Assembly (NCBI GenBank): GCA_051414805.1
Contig: CP166702.1
Span: 1,922,001-1,986,000 of the forward strand
Direction: 5' to 3'
Length of the DNA stretch: 64,000 nt
Source of the DNA: Xenophilus sp003671765
GTDB taxonomy: Bacteria > Pseudomonadota > Gammaproteobacteria > Burkholderiales > Burkholderiaceae_C
Shown: in pieces, positions 31,549 to 40,219 of the stretch
Position numbering within the stretch: position 1 is the first letter of the stretch
Layout of the letters: each line of letters begins with the position of its first letter
The notes under the pieces: generated by a model
Database searches by the model: none
What the model was told of the DNA's origin: nothing
What the model saw: the letters and a program-made list of their open reading frames with translations, nothing else
Translations under genes and position numbers: made by a program

Positions 31549-33579
31549 ATGAGCGCAACGCTATCTGCTTCCACCCTGCTGGCCGTGCCGCTCGCGCCCC
31601 TCGTGGGCTCGGCGCTGGCGGGCCTGTTCGGCACGAAATTCGGCGGCAACCACCTGGGCCGCAAGGTCGTCCACTCGATCACCATCCTGGGCGTGCTGGT
31701 CGCCTTCGTCATCTCCGCCATGACCTTGAAGAGCGTCGTGGTGGACGGGGCCCGCTTCAACGCCACCATTTACGAATGGATGGTCGTCGGCGGCCTGAAG
31801 ATGGAGGTCGGCTTCCTGGTCGACGGCCTCACCGCCATGATGATGTGCGTGGTGACCTTCGTGTCGCTGATGGTCCACATCTACACCATCGGCTACATGG
31901 AAGAGGATGCTGGCTACAACCGCTTCTTCGCGTACATCTCGCTGTTCACCTTCTCGATGTTGATGCTCGTCATGAGCAACAACATGCTCCAGCTCTTCTT
32001 CGGCTGGGAGGCGGTGGGGCTGGTGTCGTACCTGCTGATCGGCTTCTGGTTCAACAAGCCCACGGCGATCTTCGCCAACATGAAGGCCTTCCTGGTCAAC
32101 CGCGTGGGTGACTTCGGCTTCATCCTGGGCATCGGCCTGATCGCCGCCTACGCCGGCACGCTGAACTACACCGAAGCCTTCGCCAAGGCCGACCAGCTCG
32201 CCAAGATCGGCTTTCCGGGTACCGACTGGATGCTGATCACCGTGATCTGCATCTGCCTGTTCATCGGCGCCATGGGCAAGAGCGCGCAGTTCCCGCTGCA
32301 CGTGTGGCTGCCCGATTCGATGGAAGGCCCGACCCCCATCTCGGCGCTGATCCACGCCGCCACCATGGTGACGGCGGGCATCTTCATGGTCAGCCGCATG
32401 TCGCCGCTGTTCGAGCTGAGCGACACGGCGCTGAGCTTCATCCTGGTGATCGGCGCCATCACCGCCCTGTTCATGGGCTTCCTGGGCATCATCCAGAACG
32501 ACATCAAGCGCGTGGTGGCGTACTCGACGCTCTCGCAGCTGGGCTACATGACCGTCGCGCTGGGCGCCTCGGCCTACTCGGTCGCGGTGTTCCACCTGAT
32601 GACCCACGCCTTCTTCAAGGCGCTGCTGTTCCTCGGTGCCGGCTCGGTGATCATCGGTATGCACCACAACCAGGACATCCGCTGGATGGGCGGCGTGCGC
32701 AAGTACATGCCCATCACCTGGATCACTTCGCTGCTGGGTTCGCTGGCGCTGATCGGCACGCCGCTGTTCTCGGGCTTCTATTCCAAGGACAGCATCATCG
32801 AGGCGGTGCACGAGAGCCACCTGTGGGGCTCGGGCTTCGCGTACTTCTCGGTGCTGGCCGGCGTGTTCATCACCGCGTTCTATTCGTTCCGCATGTACTT
32901 CCTCGTCTTCCACGGCAAGGAGCGCTACGACCAGAACCCGGATGCGCACCACGACGAGCACGCGCACGACGACCACCACGGCCATGGCCACGACGCCAAG
33001 CCGCACGAGTCGCCGTGGGTGGTCTGGCTGCCGCTGGTGCTGCTGGCCATCCCGTCGGTGCTGATCGGCTACTTCACCATCCAGCCGATGCTCTATGGCG
33101 AGTTCTTCAAGGACGCCATCTTCGTGGATGGCTCCAAGCATCACGCGATGAAGGAGCTGGCCGAGGCCTTCCACGGCCCGATCGCCATGGCCTTGCACGG
33201 CCTGCAGGCGCCGCCCTTCTGGCTGGCCTTGGCCGGCGTGGCGCTGTCCTGGTACATGTACATGATCAACCCGGCGCTGCCGGCGGCCATCAAGCGCGCC
33301 TTCGGCCCGGTCTACCGGCTGCTCGAAAACAAGTACTACATGGACTGGTTCAACGAGAACGTGCTGGCACGCGGCACGCGTGCCCTGGGCACCGGCCTGT
33401 GGAAGGGCGGCGACCAGGCCCTGATCGACGGCGCCGTGGTCAACGGCTCGTGGAAGCTGATCGGGCGTCTGGCAGGCGTGGTGCGCTGGTTCCAGTCCGG
33501 CTACATCTACCACTACGCCTTCGCGATGCTGCTGGGCATCTTCGTCCTGATGACGTACTTCGTCTGGTTCAACCGATAG
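31549..33579 (+). CDS. nuoL: NADH-quinone oxidoreductase subunit L
   Basis: The 676-residue antiporter-like subunit is the largest membrane subunit. The core contains GWEAVGLVSYLLIGFWF near 148 (conserved Glu), MGKSAQFPLHVWLPDSMEGPTPISALIHAATMV near 243-275 in two parts, and DIKRVVAYSTLSQLGYM (conserved Lys). The long C-terminal lateral helix follows. A loop near residues 464-487 is strikingly His/Asp-rich (HHDEHAHDDHHGHGHD), a possible metal-binding insertion. Its TAG stop overlaps the left terminal repeat of the element that follows. Confidence 0.98.
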   Translation: MSATLSASTLLAVPLAPLVGSALAGLFGTKFGGNHLGRKVVHSITILGVLVAFVISAMTLKSVVVDGARFNATIYEWMVVGGLKMEVGFLVDGLTAMMMCVVTFVSLMVHIYTIGYMEEDAGYNRFFAYISLFTFSMLMLVMSNNMLQLFFGWEAVGLVSYLLIGFWFNKPTAIFANMKAFLVNRVGDFGFILGIGLIAAYAGTLNYTEAFAKADQLAKIGFPGTDWMLITVICICLFIGAMGKSAQFPLHVWLPDSMEGPTPISALIHAATMVTAGIFMVSRMSPLFELSDTALSFILVIGAITALFMGFLGIIQNDIKRVVAYSTLSQLGYMTVALGASAYSVAVFHLMTHAFFKALLFLGAGSVIIGMHHNQDIRWMGGVRKYMPITWITSLLGSLALIGTPLFSGFYSKDSIIEAVHESHLWGSGFAYFSVLAGVFITAFYSFRMYFLVFHGKERYDQNPDAHHDEHAHDDHHGHGHDAKPHESPWVVWLPLVLLAIPSVLIGYFTIQPMLYGEFFKDAIFVDGSKHHAMKELAEAFHGPIAMALHGLQAPPFWLALAGVALSWYMYMINPALPAAIKRAFGPVYRLLENKYYMDWFNENVLARGTRALGTGLWKGGDQALIDGAVVNGSWKLIGRLAGVVRWFQSGYIYHYAFAMLLGIFVLMTYFVWFNR

Positions 33580-33738
33580 AAGGTGTGGACGAACCCGTCA
33601 TGACCGCTCAGCCCTCCAAAACACATCCTCCCGGCGTTGCAAATGCTCGCCATGGCGTGAGCCATGCCTGCGCTTTGCGCCTTGATCGGCCGCGTTGTGG
33701 CGGCCTGCTCGGCCACGCCGAGTCCATCCACACCTTCT
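33578..33738. mobile_element. MITE-like element between nuoL and nuoM
   Basis: Perfect 12-bp terminal inverted repeats AGAAGGTGTGGA (33578-33589) and TCCACACCTTCT (33727-33738) bound a 161-bp segment. The interior is moderately palindromic (GCTCGCCATGGCG region near 33647). It fills the only large gap inside the nuo operon before nuoM. It encodes no transposase; the 46-codon ORF at 33600-33740 has no recognisable family. It probably represents a non-autonomous repeat. Copy number elsewhere is unknown. Confidence 0.6.
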
Positions 33739-33765
33739 GATCCGCTGCGCTGGAGAACAAGAAAA

Positions 33766-35241
33766 ATGGGTTTGTTGAGCCTTGCCATCTGGCTGCCGAT
33801 CGCGGTGGGCGCCGTCCTGCTGCTGTTCGGCCGCGAGAACCAAGCGCGTGCTGTCCGCTGGGTCGCGCTGATCGGCGCCACCGCCAGCTTCCTGGTCACC
33901 CTTCCGCTGTACACGCGCTTCCAGGTCGGCAGCGCGGCGATGCAGTTCGTCGAGAAGGCGCCGTGGATCGAGCGCTTCCACATCAACTACCACGTCGGCG
34001 TGGACGGGCTGTCGATGTGGTTCGTGCTGCTGACGGCCTTCATCACCGTGATCGTGGTGATCTCGGCCTGGGAAGTCATCACCGAGCGCGTCAACCAGTA
34101 CATGGGCGCGTTCCTGATCCTGTCGGGCCTGATGATCGGCGTGTTCTCGGCGCTCGACGGGATGCTGTTCTACGTCTTCTTCGAAGCCACGCTGATCCCG
34201 ATGTACCTGATCATTGGCATCTGGGGCGGCCCGAACAAGATCTACGCGGCCTTCAAGTTCTTCCTGTACACGCTGCTCGGCTCGCTGCTCATGCTGGTCG
34301 CGCTGATCTACCTGTACAACACCTCGGGCGGCAGCTTCGACATCCTGGCCTGGCACAAGCTGCCGCTGGGCGGCCATGCCCAGACCCTGCTGTTCTTCGC
34401 CTTCTTCGCCGCCTTCGCCGTGAAGGTGCCGATGTGGCCGGTGCACACCTGGCTGCCCGACGTGCACGTCGAGGCCCCGACGGGCGGTTCGGCCGTGCTG
34501 GCCGCCATCATGCTGAAGCTCGGCGCCTACGGCTTCCTGCGCTTCTCGATGCCGATCGCCCCGGACGCCTCGCGCGAGTGGGCGTGGTTCATGATCGCCC
34601 TGTCGCTGGTGGCCGTGATCTACGTGGGCCTGGTCGCGCTGGTGCAGCAGGACATGAAGAAGCTGGTGGCGTACTCGTCGGTCGCCCACATGGGCTTCGT
34701 GACCCTCGGCTTCTTCATCTTCAACAGCTTGGGCGTGGCCGGCGGCATCGTGCAGATGATCTCGCACGGCTTCGTGTCCGGCGCCATGTTCCTGTGCATC
34801 GGCGTGCTGTACGACCGCGTGCACTCGCGGCAGATCGCCGACTACGGCGGCGTGGTGAACACCATGCCCAAGTTCGCGGCCTTCGCGCTGCTGTTCGCGA
34901 TGGCCAACTGCGGGCTGCCCGCCACGGCCGGTTTCGTGGGCGAGTGGATGGTGATCCTGGGTGCCGTCAAGGCCAACTTCTGGATCGGCCTCGGTGCGGC
35001 CACCGCACTGATCTTCGGTGCCGCCTACACGCTGTGGATGTACAAGCGCGTGTACCTCGGCCCGGTCGGCAACAAGCATGTGGAAGAACTCACCGACATC
35101 AACGGCCGCGAGTTCCTGATGCTGGCCCTGCTGGCGATCGCGGTGCTGTGGATGGGCCTGTTCCCGAAGCCCTTCACCGACGTGATGGATGCTTCGGTCA
35201 CGGAATTGCTGCGCCATGTCGCCGCGTCCAAGCTTCCCTGA
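33766..35241 (+). CDS. nuoM: NADH-quinone oxidoreductase subunit M
   Basis: This 491-residue antiporter-like membrane subunit has FFEATLIPMYLIIGIWGG near 138-155 (conserved Glu), KVPMWPVHTWLPDVHVEAPT near 220 (conserved Lys and the PxHxWLPDxHxxAP pattern), and DMKKLVAYSSVAHMGFV near 298. Start ATG 33766 has TGGAGAA 9 nt upstream. The upstream in-frame extension to 33664 lies in the repeat element and is not protein-like. It is separated from nuoN by a 108-bp spacer element. Confidence 0.98.
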   Translation: MGLLSLAIWLPIAVGAVLLLFGRENQARAVRWVALIGATASFLVTLPLYTRFQVGSAAMQFVEKAPWIERFHINYHVGVDGLSMWFVLLTAFITVIVVISAWEVITERVNQYMGAFLILSGLMIGVFSALDGMLFYVFFEATLIPMYLIIGIWGGPNKIYAAFKFFLYTLLGSLLMLVALIYLYNTSGGSFDILAWHKLPLGGHAQTLLFFAFFAAFAVKVPMWPVHTWLPDVHVEAPTGGSAVLAAIMLKLGAYGFLRFSMPIAPDASREWAWFMIALSLVAVIYVGLVALVQQDMKKLVAYSSVAHMGFVTLGFFIFNSLGVAGGIVQMISHGFVSGAMFLCIGVLYDRVHSRQIADYGGVVNTMPKFAAFALLFAMANCGLPATAGFVGEWMVILGAVKANFWIGLGAATALIFGAAYTLWMYKRVYLGPVGNKHVEELTDINGREFLMLALLAIAVLWMGLFPKPFTDVMDASVTELLRHVAASKLP

Positions 35242-35245
35242 CGAA

Positions 35246-35349
35246 ATGACCCCCAAGCTTGCGTCTTCGCCGCTGCGCTGCCCCCCGAGGGGGCAGGCCC
35301 GCCTTGGGGCGGCCCGGCGGCGGGCCGGCGCGCTGAACAAGAGAACGAG
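35246..35349. repeat. GC-rich intergenic spacer element, copy A (nuoM-nuoN)
   Basis: It begins ATGACCCCC right after nuoM and ends at the ATGA of the nuoN start. It contains the hairpin CTGCCCCCCGAGGGGGC and then CCTTGGGGCGGCCCGGCGG, both also present in copy B (46213-46301). ACGAAATGA at the left and ACGAGATGA at the right look like a diverged target duplication. Confidence 0.65.
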
Positions 35350-36837
35350 ATGATTGACAAACTCAGCTGGATCACGATCTACCCCGAGATCGTCCTGCTC
35401 GTGATGGCGTGCATCATCGCGCTGGTGGACCTGTCGACCACCGATGCGCGCCGCACCCGCACCTATGTGCTCACCCTGCTGACCCTGGCCGTGGTGGCCG
35501 TGCTCACCGGCATGCAGGCGAATGCCGGCCGGACCGTCTACGGTTTCGGCGGCATGGTGGTCAGCGACCCGATGGGCAACTGGCTCAAGTGCTTCGCCAC
35601 CGTGGCACTGATGGTCACGCTCGTGTACGGCCGTCCCTACGCGGCCGACCGCCAGATGCTGCGCGGCGGCGAGATGTTCACGATCAGCATGTTCTCGCTG
35701 CTGGGCATGTTCGTCATGATCTCGGGCAGCAACTTCCTGCTGATCTACCTGGGTCTCGAACTGCTCACGCTGTCGAGCTATGCGCTCGTCGCCCTGCGCC
35801 GCGACAACGCCGTGGCCAGCGAAGCGGCCATGAAGTACTTCGTGCTCGGCGCCATGGCCAGCGGCTTCCTGCTGTACGGCCTGTCGATGATGTACGGCGC
35901 CACCGGCTCGCTCGACGTGAACGAGGTCTTCAAGGCCATCGCCAGCCGCAAGGTCAACCACCAGGTGCTGGTCTTCGGCCTGGTCTTCATCGTCGCCGGC
36001 CTGGCCTTCAAGCTGGGCGCCGCACCCTTCCACATGTGGGTGCCCGACGTGTACCAGGGCGCGCCCACCGCGATCACGCTCCTCATCGGCGCGGCGCCCG
36101 AACTGGCGGCCTTCGCCATCGTGATCCGCCTGCTGGTCGAAGGGCTGCTGCCGCTGGCCATCGACTGGCAGCAGATGCTGGCGCTGCTGGCCATCGCCTC
36201 GCTGCTGGTGGGCAACCTGGCGGCCATCGCGCAGACCAACCTCAAGCGCATGCTGGCCTACTCGACCATCGCGCAGATGGGCTTCATGCTGCTGGGCCTG
36301 GTGGCGGGCGTGGTCAACGGCAACACCTACAACGCGCAGTACGCGTACAGCGCGTCGATGTTCTACATCGTCACCTACGTCCTGACTACGCTGGCCAGCT
36401 TCGGCATCATCCTGCTGCTGGCGCGCGAAGGCTTCGAGAGCGAGGAGATCTCCGACCTGGCCGGCCTCAACCAGCGCAGCCCGCTCTACGCCGGCGTGAT
36501 GGCGATCGCGATGTTCTCGCTGGCCGGCATCCCGCCGCTGGTGGGCTTCTACGCCAAGCTGGCCGTTTTGCAGGCGCTGATCGCATCGGGCCAGGCGCTG
36601 TACATCGGCCTCGCGGTGTACGCGGTCGTGATGTCGCTGGTCGGCGCGTTCTACTACCTGCGCGTGGTCAAGGTCATGTACTTCGATGCGCCCCTCACCG
36701 CCACCACGGTGTCGGCGCCGCGCGACGTGCGCACGGTGCTGACGCTCAACGGCGCGCTGATCCTGATCCTGGGCATCCTGCCCGGTGGGCTGATGACGCT
36801 GTGCGCGCAGGCCATCGTGGCCACGCTCGCCAACTGA
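35350..36837 (+). CDS. nuoN: NADH-quinone oxidoreductase subunit N
   Basis: The 495-residue third antiporter-like subunit has LGLELLTLSSYALVALRRD near 136-154 (conserved Glu), FKLGAAPFHMWVPDVYQGAP near 219-238 (conserved Lys), and NLKRMLAYSTIAQMGFMLLG near 297-316. It ends the nuo series; DUF2818 follows after 13 bp. Confidence 0.98.
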   Translation: MIDKLSWITIYPEIVLLVMACIIALVDLSTTDARRTRTYVLTLLTLAVVAVLTGMQANAGRTVYGFGGMVVSDPMGNWLKCFATVALMVTLVYGRPYAADRQMLRGGEMFTISMFSLLGMFVMISGSNFLLIYLGLELLTLSSYALVALRRDNAVASEAAMKYFVLGAMASGFLLYGLSMMYGATGSLDVNEVFKAIASRKVNHQVLVFGLVFIVAGLAFKLGAAPFHMWVPDVYQGAPTAITLLIGAAPELAAFAIVIRLLVEGLLPLAIDWQQMLALLAIASLLVGNLAAIAQTNLKRMLAYSTIAQMGFMLLGLVAGVVNGNTYNAQYAYSASMFYIVTYVLTTLASFGIILLLAREGFESEEISDLAGLNQRSPLYAGVMAIAMFSLAGIPPLVGFYAKLAVLQALIASGQALYIGLAVYAVVMSLVGAFYYLRVVKVMYFDAPLTATTVSAPRDVRTVLTLNGALILILGILPGGLMTLCAQAIVATLAN

Positions 36838-36850
36838 GCCTCGGAGCCGC

Positions 36851-37171
36851 ATGGGCGGGCTGTCGCAAAGCGCTTCGGTCTGGCTGGTGCTGCTGGTCGC
36901 GGTGCTGGCGGCGAACCTGCCTTTCATGACGGAGCGCCTGCTGGGCGTCCTGCCCGTCCCGGGCGGGCACAAGTCGCTGGCGTGGCGTCTGGCCGAACTC
37001 GCCGTGCTGTACGGCCTCACCGGTGCCGTCGGCTTGCTGTTCGAGCGGCGTCTCGGCCAGATCGCGCCGCAGGGCTGGGAGTTCTACGCCGTGACAGGCG
37101 CGCTCTTCCTGGTGCTGGCTTTTCCCGGCTTCACCTGGCGCTACCTCGTCAAGCACCGCGCGGCCACCTGA
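36851..37171 (+). CDS. DUF2818 family membrane protein
   Basis: The 106-residue protein has three predicted membrane segments (about 8-25, 45-63, 75-95). It belongs to DUF2818, a betaproteobacterial family that is regularly found right after nuoN. LLVAVLAANLPFMTERLLG is the typical start. The function is unknown; position suggests a role in complex I assembly or stability, by inference only. The Shine-Dalgarno CGGAG precedes ATG 36851. Confidence 0.88.
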   Translation: MGGLSQSASVWLVLLVAVLAANLPFMTERLLGVLPVPGGHKSLAWRLAELAVLYGLTGAVGLLFERRLGQIAPQGWEFYAVTGALFLVLAFPGFTWRYLVKHRAAT

Positions 37172-37207
37172 CGGACGCACTGCCACCACTTCTTTGCGAG
37201 ATCCATC

Positions 37208-37801
37208 ATGAGCGACACCCACCTCAAGGAAGAGCGCGTCGGCTCGCAGGAGCTGTTCAAGGGCCACTTCCTCGAGGCGCGCCGCGACACCATCCGGCTG
37301 CCCGACGGCAAGACGGCGACGCGCGAGTACGTCGTGCACCCGGGGGCGGTGGTTGTAATTCCACTCTTGGACGATGGCCGAATCGTGCTCGAGCGCCAGT
37401 ACCGTTACCCGGTCGGCCAGGTGATGGTGGAGTTCCCGGCCGGCAAGCTCGACGCCGGCGAGGACCCCTTCGTCTGCGGCCAGCGTGAGCTGATCGAAGA
37501 GACCGGCTACCGCGCTCGCGAGTGGGCGCGCGCCGGCGTGATGCACCTCGCCGTGGCCTATTCGACCGAGATCATCCACATCTACTTCGCGCGCGGCCTC
37601 ACGGCGGGCGAGCGGCAGCTCGACCACGGCGAGTTCCTCGACGTGTTCGCCGCCACGCCCGAACAACTGCTCGGCTGGTGCCGCGATGGCACCGTCACCG
37701 ACGCCAAGACACTGAGCTGCGCCGTCTGGCTGCAGAACGTGCTGTCGGGCGCATGGACGCTGGACTGGTCGGCGGGCGAGGGCGCGGCCACCGCCGGATA
37801 A
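37208..37801 (+). CDS. ADP-ribose pyrophosphatase-like Nudix hydrolase
   Basis: The 197-residue protein has a complete Nudix box, GKLDAGEDPFVCGQRELIEETGY (about 79-101 in two overlapping halves GKLDAGEDP and RELIEETGY). The preceding VEFPA matches the ADP-ribose pyrophosphatase (NudF/YffH) subgroup, and a proline about 16 residues after the box is the ADPRase mark in many members. It likely hydrolyses ADP-ribose or similar nucleoside diphosphates. It lies 36 bp after DUF2818 and its stop overlaps the -10 element of the next gene. Confidence 0.9.
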   Translation: MSDTHLKEERVGSQELFKGHFLEARRDTIRLPDGKTATREYVVHPGAVVVIPLLDDGRIVLERQYRYPVGQVMVEFPAGKLDAGEDPFVCGQRELIEETGYRAREWARAGVMHLAVAYSTEIIHIYFARGLTAGERQLDHGEFLDVFAATPEQLLGWCRDGTVTDAKTLSCAVWLQNVLSGAWTLDWSAGEGAATAG

Positions 37802-37809
37802 TCGCGGCC
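37797..37809 (+). promoter_or_regulatory. -10 hexamer abutting the DUF1178 start (possible leaderless mRNA)
   Basis: GATAAT at 37797-37802, overlapping the Nudix stop codon, ends 7 nt before ATG 37810. There is no Shine-Dalgarno and the -35 is poor. Confidence 0.4.
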
Positions 37810-38244
37810 ATGAAAGTCCTCAACCTGCGTTGCGAGCACAGCCACACCTTCGAGGGTTGGTTCGCGTCGGCCGAGGACTTCGAGTCGCAATGCGCGCGCG
37901 GGCTGGTGGAGTGCCCGATGTGCGGCAGCACCGCAATCACCAAGGGGCTCAGCGCCCCGCGCCTGAACCTCGGCGCGGCGCGCGAGCCCGAGGCGCCCCA
38001 GGCGGCGCCCGCGGTCGACACCCCCGAGGCCCGCTGGATGCGTGCCGTGCGCGAGGTGCTGGCGCGCACCGAGGACGTCGGCGACCGCTTCGTCGACGAA
38101 GCCCGCCGCATGCACTACGGAGAGACCGAGGAGCGCGGCATCCGCGGCCAGGCGAGCCCCGAGCAGGCCGAGGCCCTGCTCGACGAGGGCATCGTCGTCA
38201 TGCCGCTGCTGGTTCCACCGGGCGCCAAGGGCACGCTGCAGTAG
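37810..38244 (+). CDS. DUF1178 family protein
   Basis: The 144-residue cytoplasmic protein of unknown function has an N-terminal zinc-ribbon-like part: MKVLNLRCEHSHTFEGWF with C8, and CPMCGS near residue 35. The DUF1178 C-terminal helix follows (YGETEERGIRGQASPEQAEALLDEGI). The four-ligand set may be C8, H10 or H12, C35 and C38. It is common in proteobacteria as a single gene. It is convergent with the ABC exporter gene. Confidence 0.85.
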   Translation: MKVLNLRCEHSHTFEGWFASAEDFESQCARGLVECPMCGSTAITKGLSAPRLNLGAAREPEAPQAAPAVDTPEARWMRAVREVLARTEDVGDRFVDEARRMHYGETEERGIRGQASPEQAEALLDEGIVVMPLLVPPGAKGTLQ

Positions 38245-38289
38245 CCTGCCAACAGGCCGGCGCCAGATCGTCACGTTCGTGACGAATTC

Positions 38290-38322
38290 GGCTGCAGCCC
38301 CCGCCCGGCGGGCGCTGCAGCC
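38290..38322. terminator. GC-rich hairpin between convergent genes
   Basis: GGCTGCAGC (38290-38298) pairs with GCTGCAGCC (38314-38322). It lies between the ends of DUF1178 (+) and the ABC exporter (-). No strong T run follows on either strand, so a bidirectional terminator role is only likely. Confidence 0.4.
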
Positions 38323-38340
38323 CGATTGCACTTTCGAACT

Positions 38341-40143
38341 TCAGGCCACGAACTGCAGCGCCGCGAGCTGCGCATAGACGCCGCCCAGCGCCACCAGCTC
38401 GGCATGCGTGCCCTGCTCGACGATCGCGCCGTGGTCCAGCACGACGATGCGGTCGGCCTTCTGCACCGTGGCCAGGCGGTGGGCGATGACCACCGTGGTG
38501 CGGTCCTGCATCGCGGACTCGAGGGCAGCCTGGACCATGCGTTCGCTCTCGGCGTCGAGGGCGCTGGTGGCCTCGTCGAGCAGCAGCAGTGGCGGGTTCT
38601 TCAGCATCGCCCGTGCGATCGCGATGCGCTGGCGCTGGCCGCCCGACAGGCGCACGCCGCGTTCGCCGAGGAAGGTGTCGAAGCCCTCGGGCAGCGCGTC
38701 GATGAAGGCCTCGGCATGCGCCGCGCGGGCGGCGGCGCGCACCTCGTCGTCGCTGGCGCCGGGTCGGCCGTAGCGGATGTTCTCCAGCGCACTGGTCGAG
38801 AAGATGACCGCGTCCTGCGGCACCAGTCCGATGCGCTGGCGCAGGTCTTCGAGGGACAGCGTGGCGAGCGGCTGGCCGTCGAGCAGGATGCGGCCGGACT
38901 GCGCGTCGTAGAAGCGCAGCAGCAGCTGGAACACCGTGCTCTTGCCGGCCCCGCTGGCGCCCACCAGCGCGACGGTTTCGCCCGGTGCGATCGCCAGGTC
39001 GAACTGCCGCAGCGCCGGAATGCCGGGCCGCGAGGGATAGTGGAAGTCCACGGCCTCGAATCGCACCGCGCTGCCGCCCTGCGGCACCGGCGCGACCACC
39101 GGCTGGTGCGGCGAGGCGATGACCGGGCGCGCATGCAGCAGTTCCATCAGGCGCTCGGTCGCGCCGGCCGCGCGCAGCAGTTCGCCGTACACCTCGCCCA
39201 GCACCGCCGAGGCGCTGGCCAGGATGATCACGTAGACCACCGTCTGGCCCAGGTGGCCGGCCGTGATCTCGCCGCGCATCACGGCCTGCGTGCCCGCATA
39301 CAGGCCCCAGAGCAGGGCGGCCGAGGTGGCGATGATGATGAAGGCCACCAGCACGGCGCGCGCCTTGGTGCGGCGCACCGCGGTGCGGAAGGCGTCTTGC
39401 GTCGAGGCCGCGAAGCGCTCCGACTCGCGCGCCTCGGCGGTGTAGCTCTGGACCACCGGGATGGCGTTCAGCACCTCGCCGGCGATCGCGCTGGCATCGG
39501 CCACCCGGTCCTGGCTGGCGCGTGACAGGCGGCGCACCCGGCGGCCGAAGAGCATGCTCGGCACCACGACCAGCACCAGCACCAGGCCCACCTGGGCCAT
39601 CACGTAGGGGTTGGTCCACACCAGCATCACCAGCGCGCCCAGGCCCATCACCGCGTTGCGCAGGCCCATGCTCAGGGAGGAACCCACCACCGTCTGCACG
39701 AGGGTGGTGTCGGCCGTCAGGCGCGACAGCACCTCGCCCGTCTGCGTGGTCTCGAAGAACTGCGGGCTCTGGCGCAGCACATGGCGGTACACGGCGTTGC
39801 GCAGGTCGGCCGTGATGCGTTCGCCCAGCCAGCTCACCGTGTAGAAGCGCGCCGCCGAGAAGACACCCAGCGCGATCGCGACCAGGAACAGCTCGAAGAA
39901 GTGGTTGCGCAACGCCAGCGCCTGCGCGCCGCGGTCCGACGGCACCAGGCCGCCGTCGATGAGGCCGCGCAGCGCCAGCGGAAAGAGCAGGGTGGTCACG
40001 GCGGCCAGCACCAGAAACAGCGCCGCCAGGCCGATCTGGACGCGATAGGGCCGCAGGAACGGGCGCAGGCCCGAAAGCGCGCGCGGCGATGCCTTGGCCG
40101 GTGCGGGGGAAAGGTCGCCCGTGGCGGGCAGGGAGGCAGCCAT
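38341..40143 (-). CDS. ABC exporter, fused membrane-ATPase (MsbA/LmrA-like)
   Basis: The 600-residue half-transporter has six membrane helices over about residues 30-310, including the GERITADLRNAVYRHVL coupling region near 107. A nucleotide-binding domain follows, with Walker A GASGAGKST near 400, signature LSGGQRQRIAIARA near 503, Walker B LLLLDEATSALD near 523, and H-loop VIAHRLATV near 557. It belongs to the homodimeric ABCB-type exporters; substrate could be lipid or drug. It is divergent from marR, sharing a 76-bp intergenic region. ATTCTA at 40150-40155 is a minus-strand TAGAAT 6 nt before the start, with no Shine-Dalgarno. Confidence 0.93.
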   Translation of the reverse strand: MAASLPATGDLSPAPAKASPRALSGLRPFLRPYRVQIGLAALFLVLAAVTTLLFPLALRGLIDGGLVPSDRGAQALALRNHFFELFLVAIALGVFSAARFYTVSWLGERITADLRNAVYRHVLRQSPQFFETTQTGEVLSRLTADTTLVQTVVGSSLSMGLRNAVMGLGALVMLVWTNPYVMAQVGLVLVLVVVPSMLFGRRVRRLSRASQDRVADASAIAGEVLNAIPVVQSYTAEARESERFAASTQDAFRTAVRRTKARAVLVAFIIIATSAALLWGLYAGTQAVMRGEITAGHLGQTVVYVIILASASAVLGEVYGELLRAAGATERLMELLHARPVIASPHQPVVAPVPQGGSAVRFEAVDFHYPSRPGIPALRQFDLAIAPGETVALVGASGAGKSTVFQLLLRFYDAQSGRILLDGQPLATLSLEDLRQRIGLVPQDAVIFSTSALENIRYGRPGASDDEVRAAARAAHAEAFIDALPEGFDTFLGERGVRLSGGQRQRIAIARAMLKNPPLLLLDEATSALDAESERMVQAALESAMQDRTTVVIAHRLATVQKADRIVVLDHGAIVEQGTHAELVALGGVYAQLAALQFVA

Positions 40144-40149
40144 CGGTCG

Positions 40150-40155
40150 ATTCTA
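40150..40155 (-). promoter_or_regulatory. -10 hexamer 6 nt before the ABC exporter start
   Basis: The minus strand reads TAGAAT, 6 nt, ATG. A transcript from it would be leaderless or nearly so. Confidence 0.45.
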
Positions 40156-40183
40156 GCCAACCGTTGCCGTCACAAAGTCAGCC

Positions 40184-40212
40184 TTGACAATTACTGCCAT
40201 GGCAACTAATAT
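40184..40212 (+). promoter_or_regulatory. Consensus promoter with palindromic operator for marR-nodT-emrAB
   Basis: TTGACA (40184-40189), exactly 17 nt, TAATAT (40207-40212) is near-consensus sigma-70. The spacer holds the 10-bp perfect palindrome TGCCATGGCA (40195-40204), a likely site for the MarR-type repressor, where binding would block RNA polymerase. The start codon at 40220 is 7 nt after the -10, so the message may be leaderless. Confidence 0.75.
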
Positions 40213-40219
40213 TCGCCTC

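Noticed and set aside
33600..33740. 46-codon ORF inside the MITE-like element
   Set aside because: No Shine-Dalgarno, no known family, and its ends coincide with the repeat element; probably chance.
33598..37020. Minus-strand 1140-codon open frame opposite nuoM-nuoN
   Set aside because: It is antisense to two clear complex I genes, His/Arg/Gln-rich low-complexity, with no family match; a shadow frame typical of high-GC DNA.
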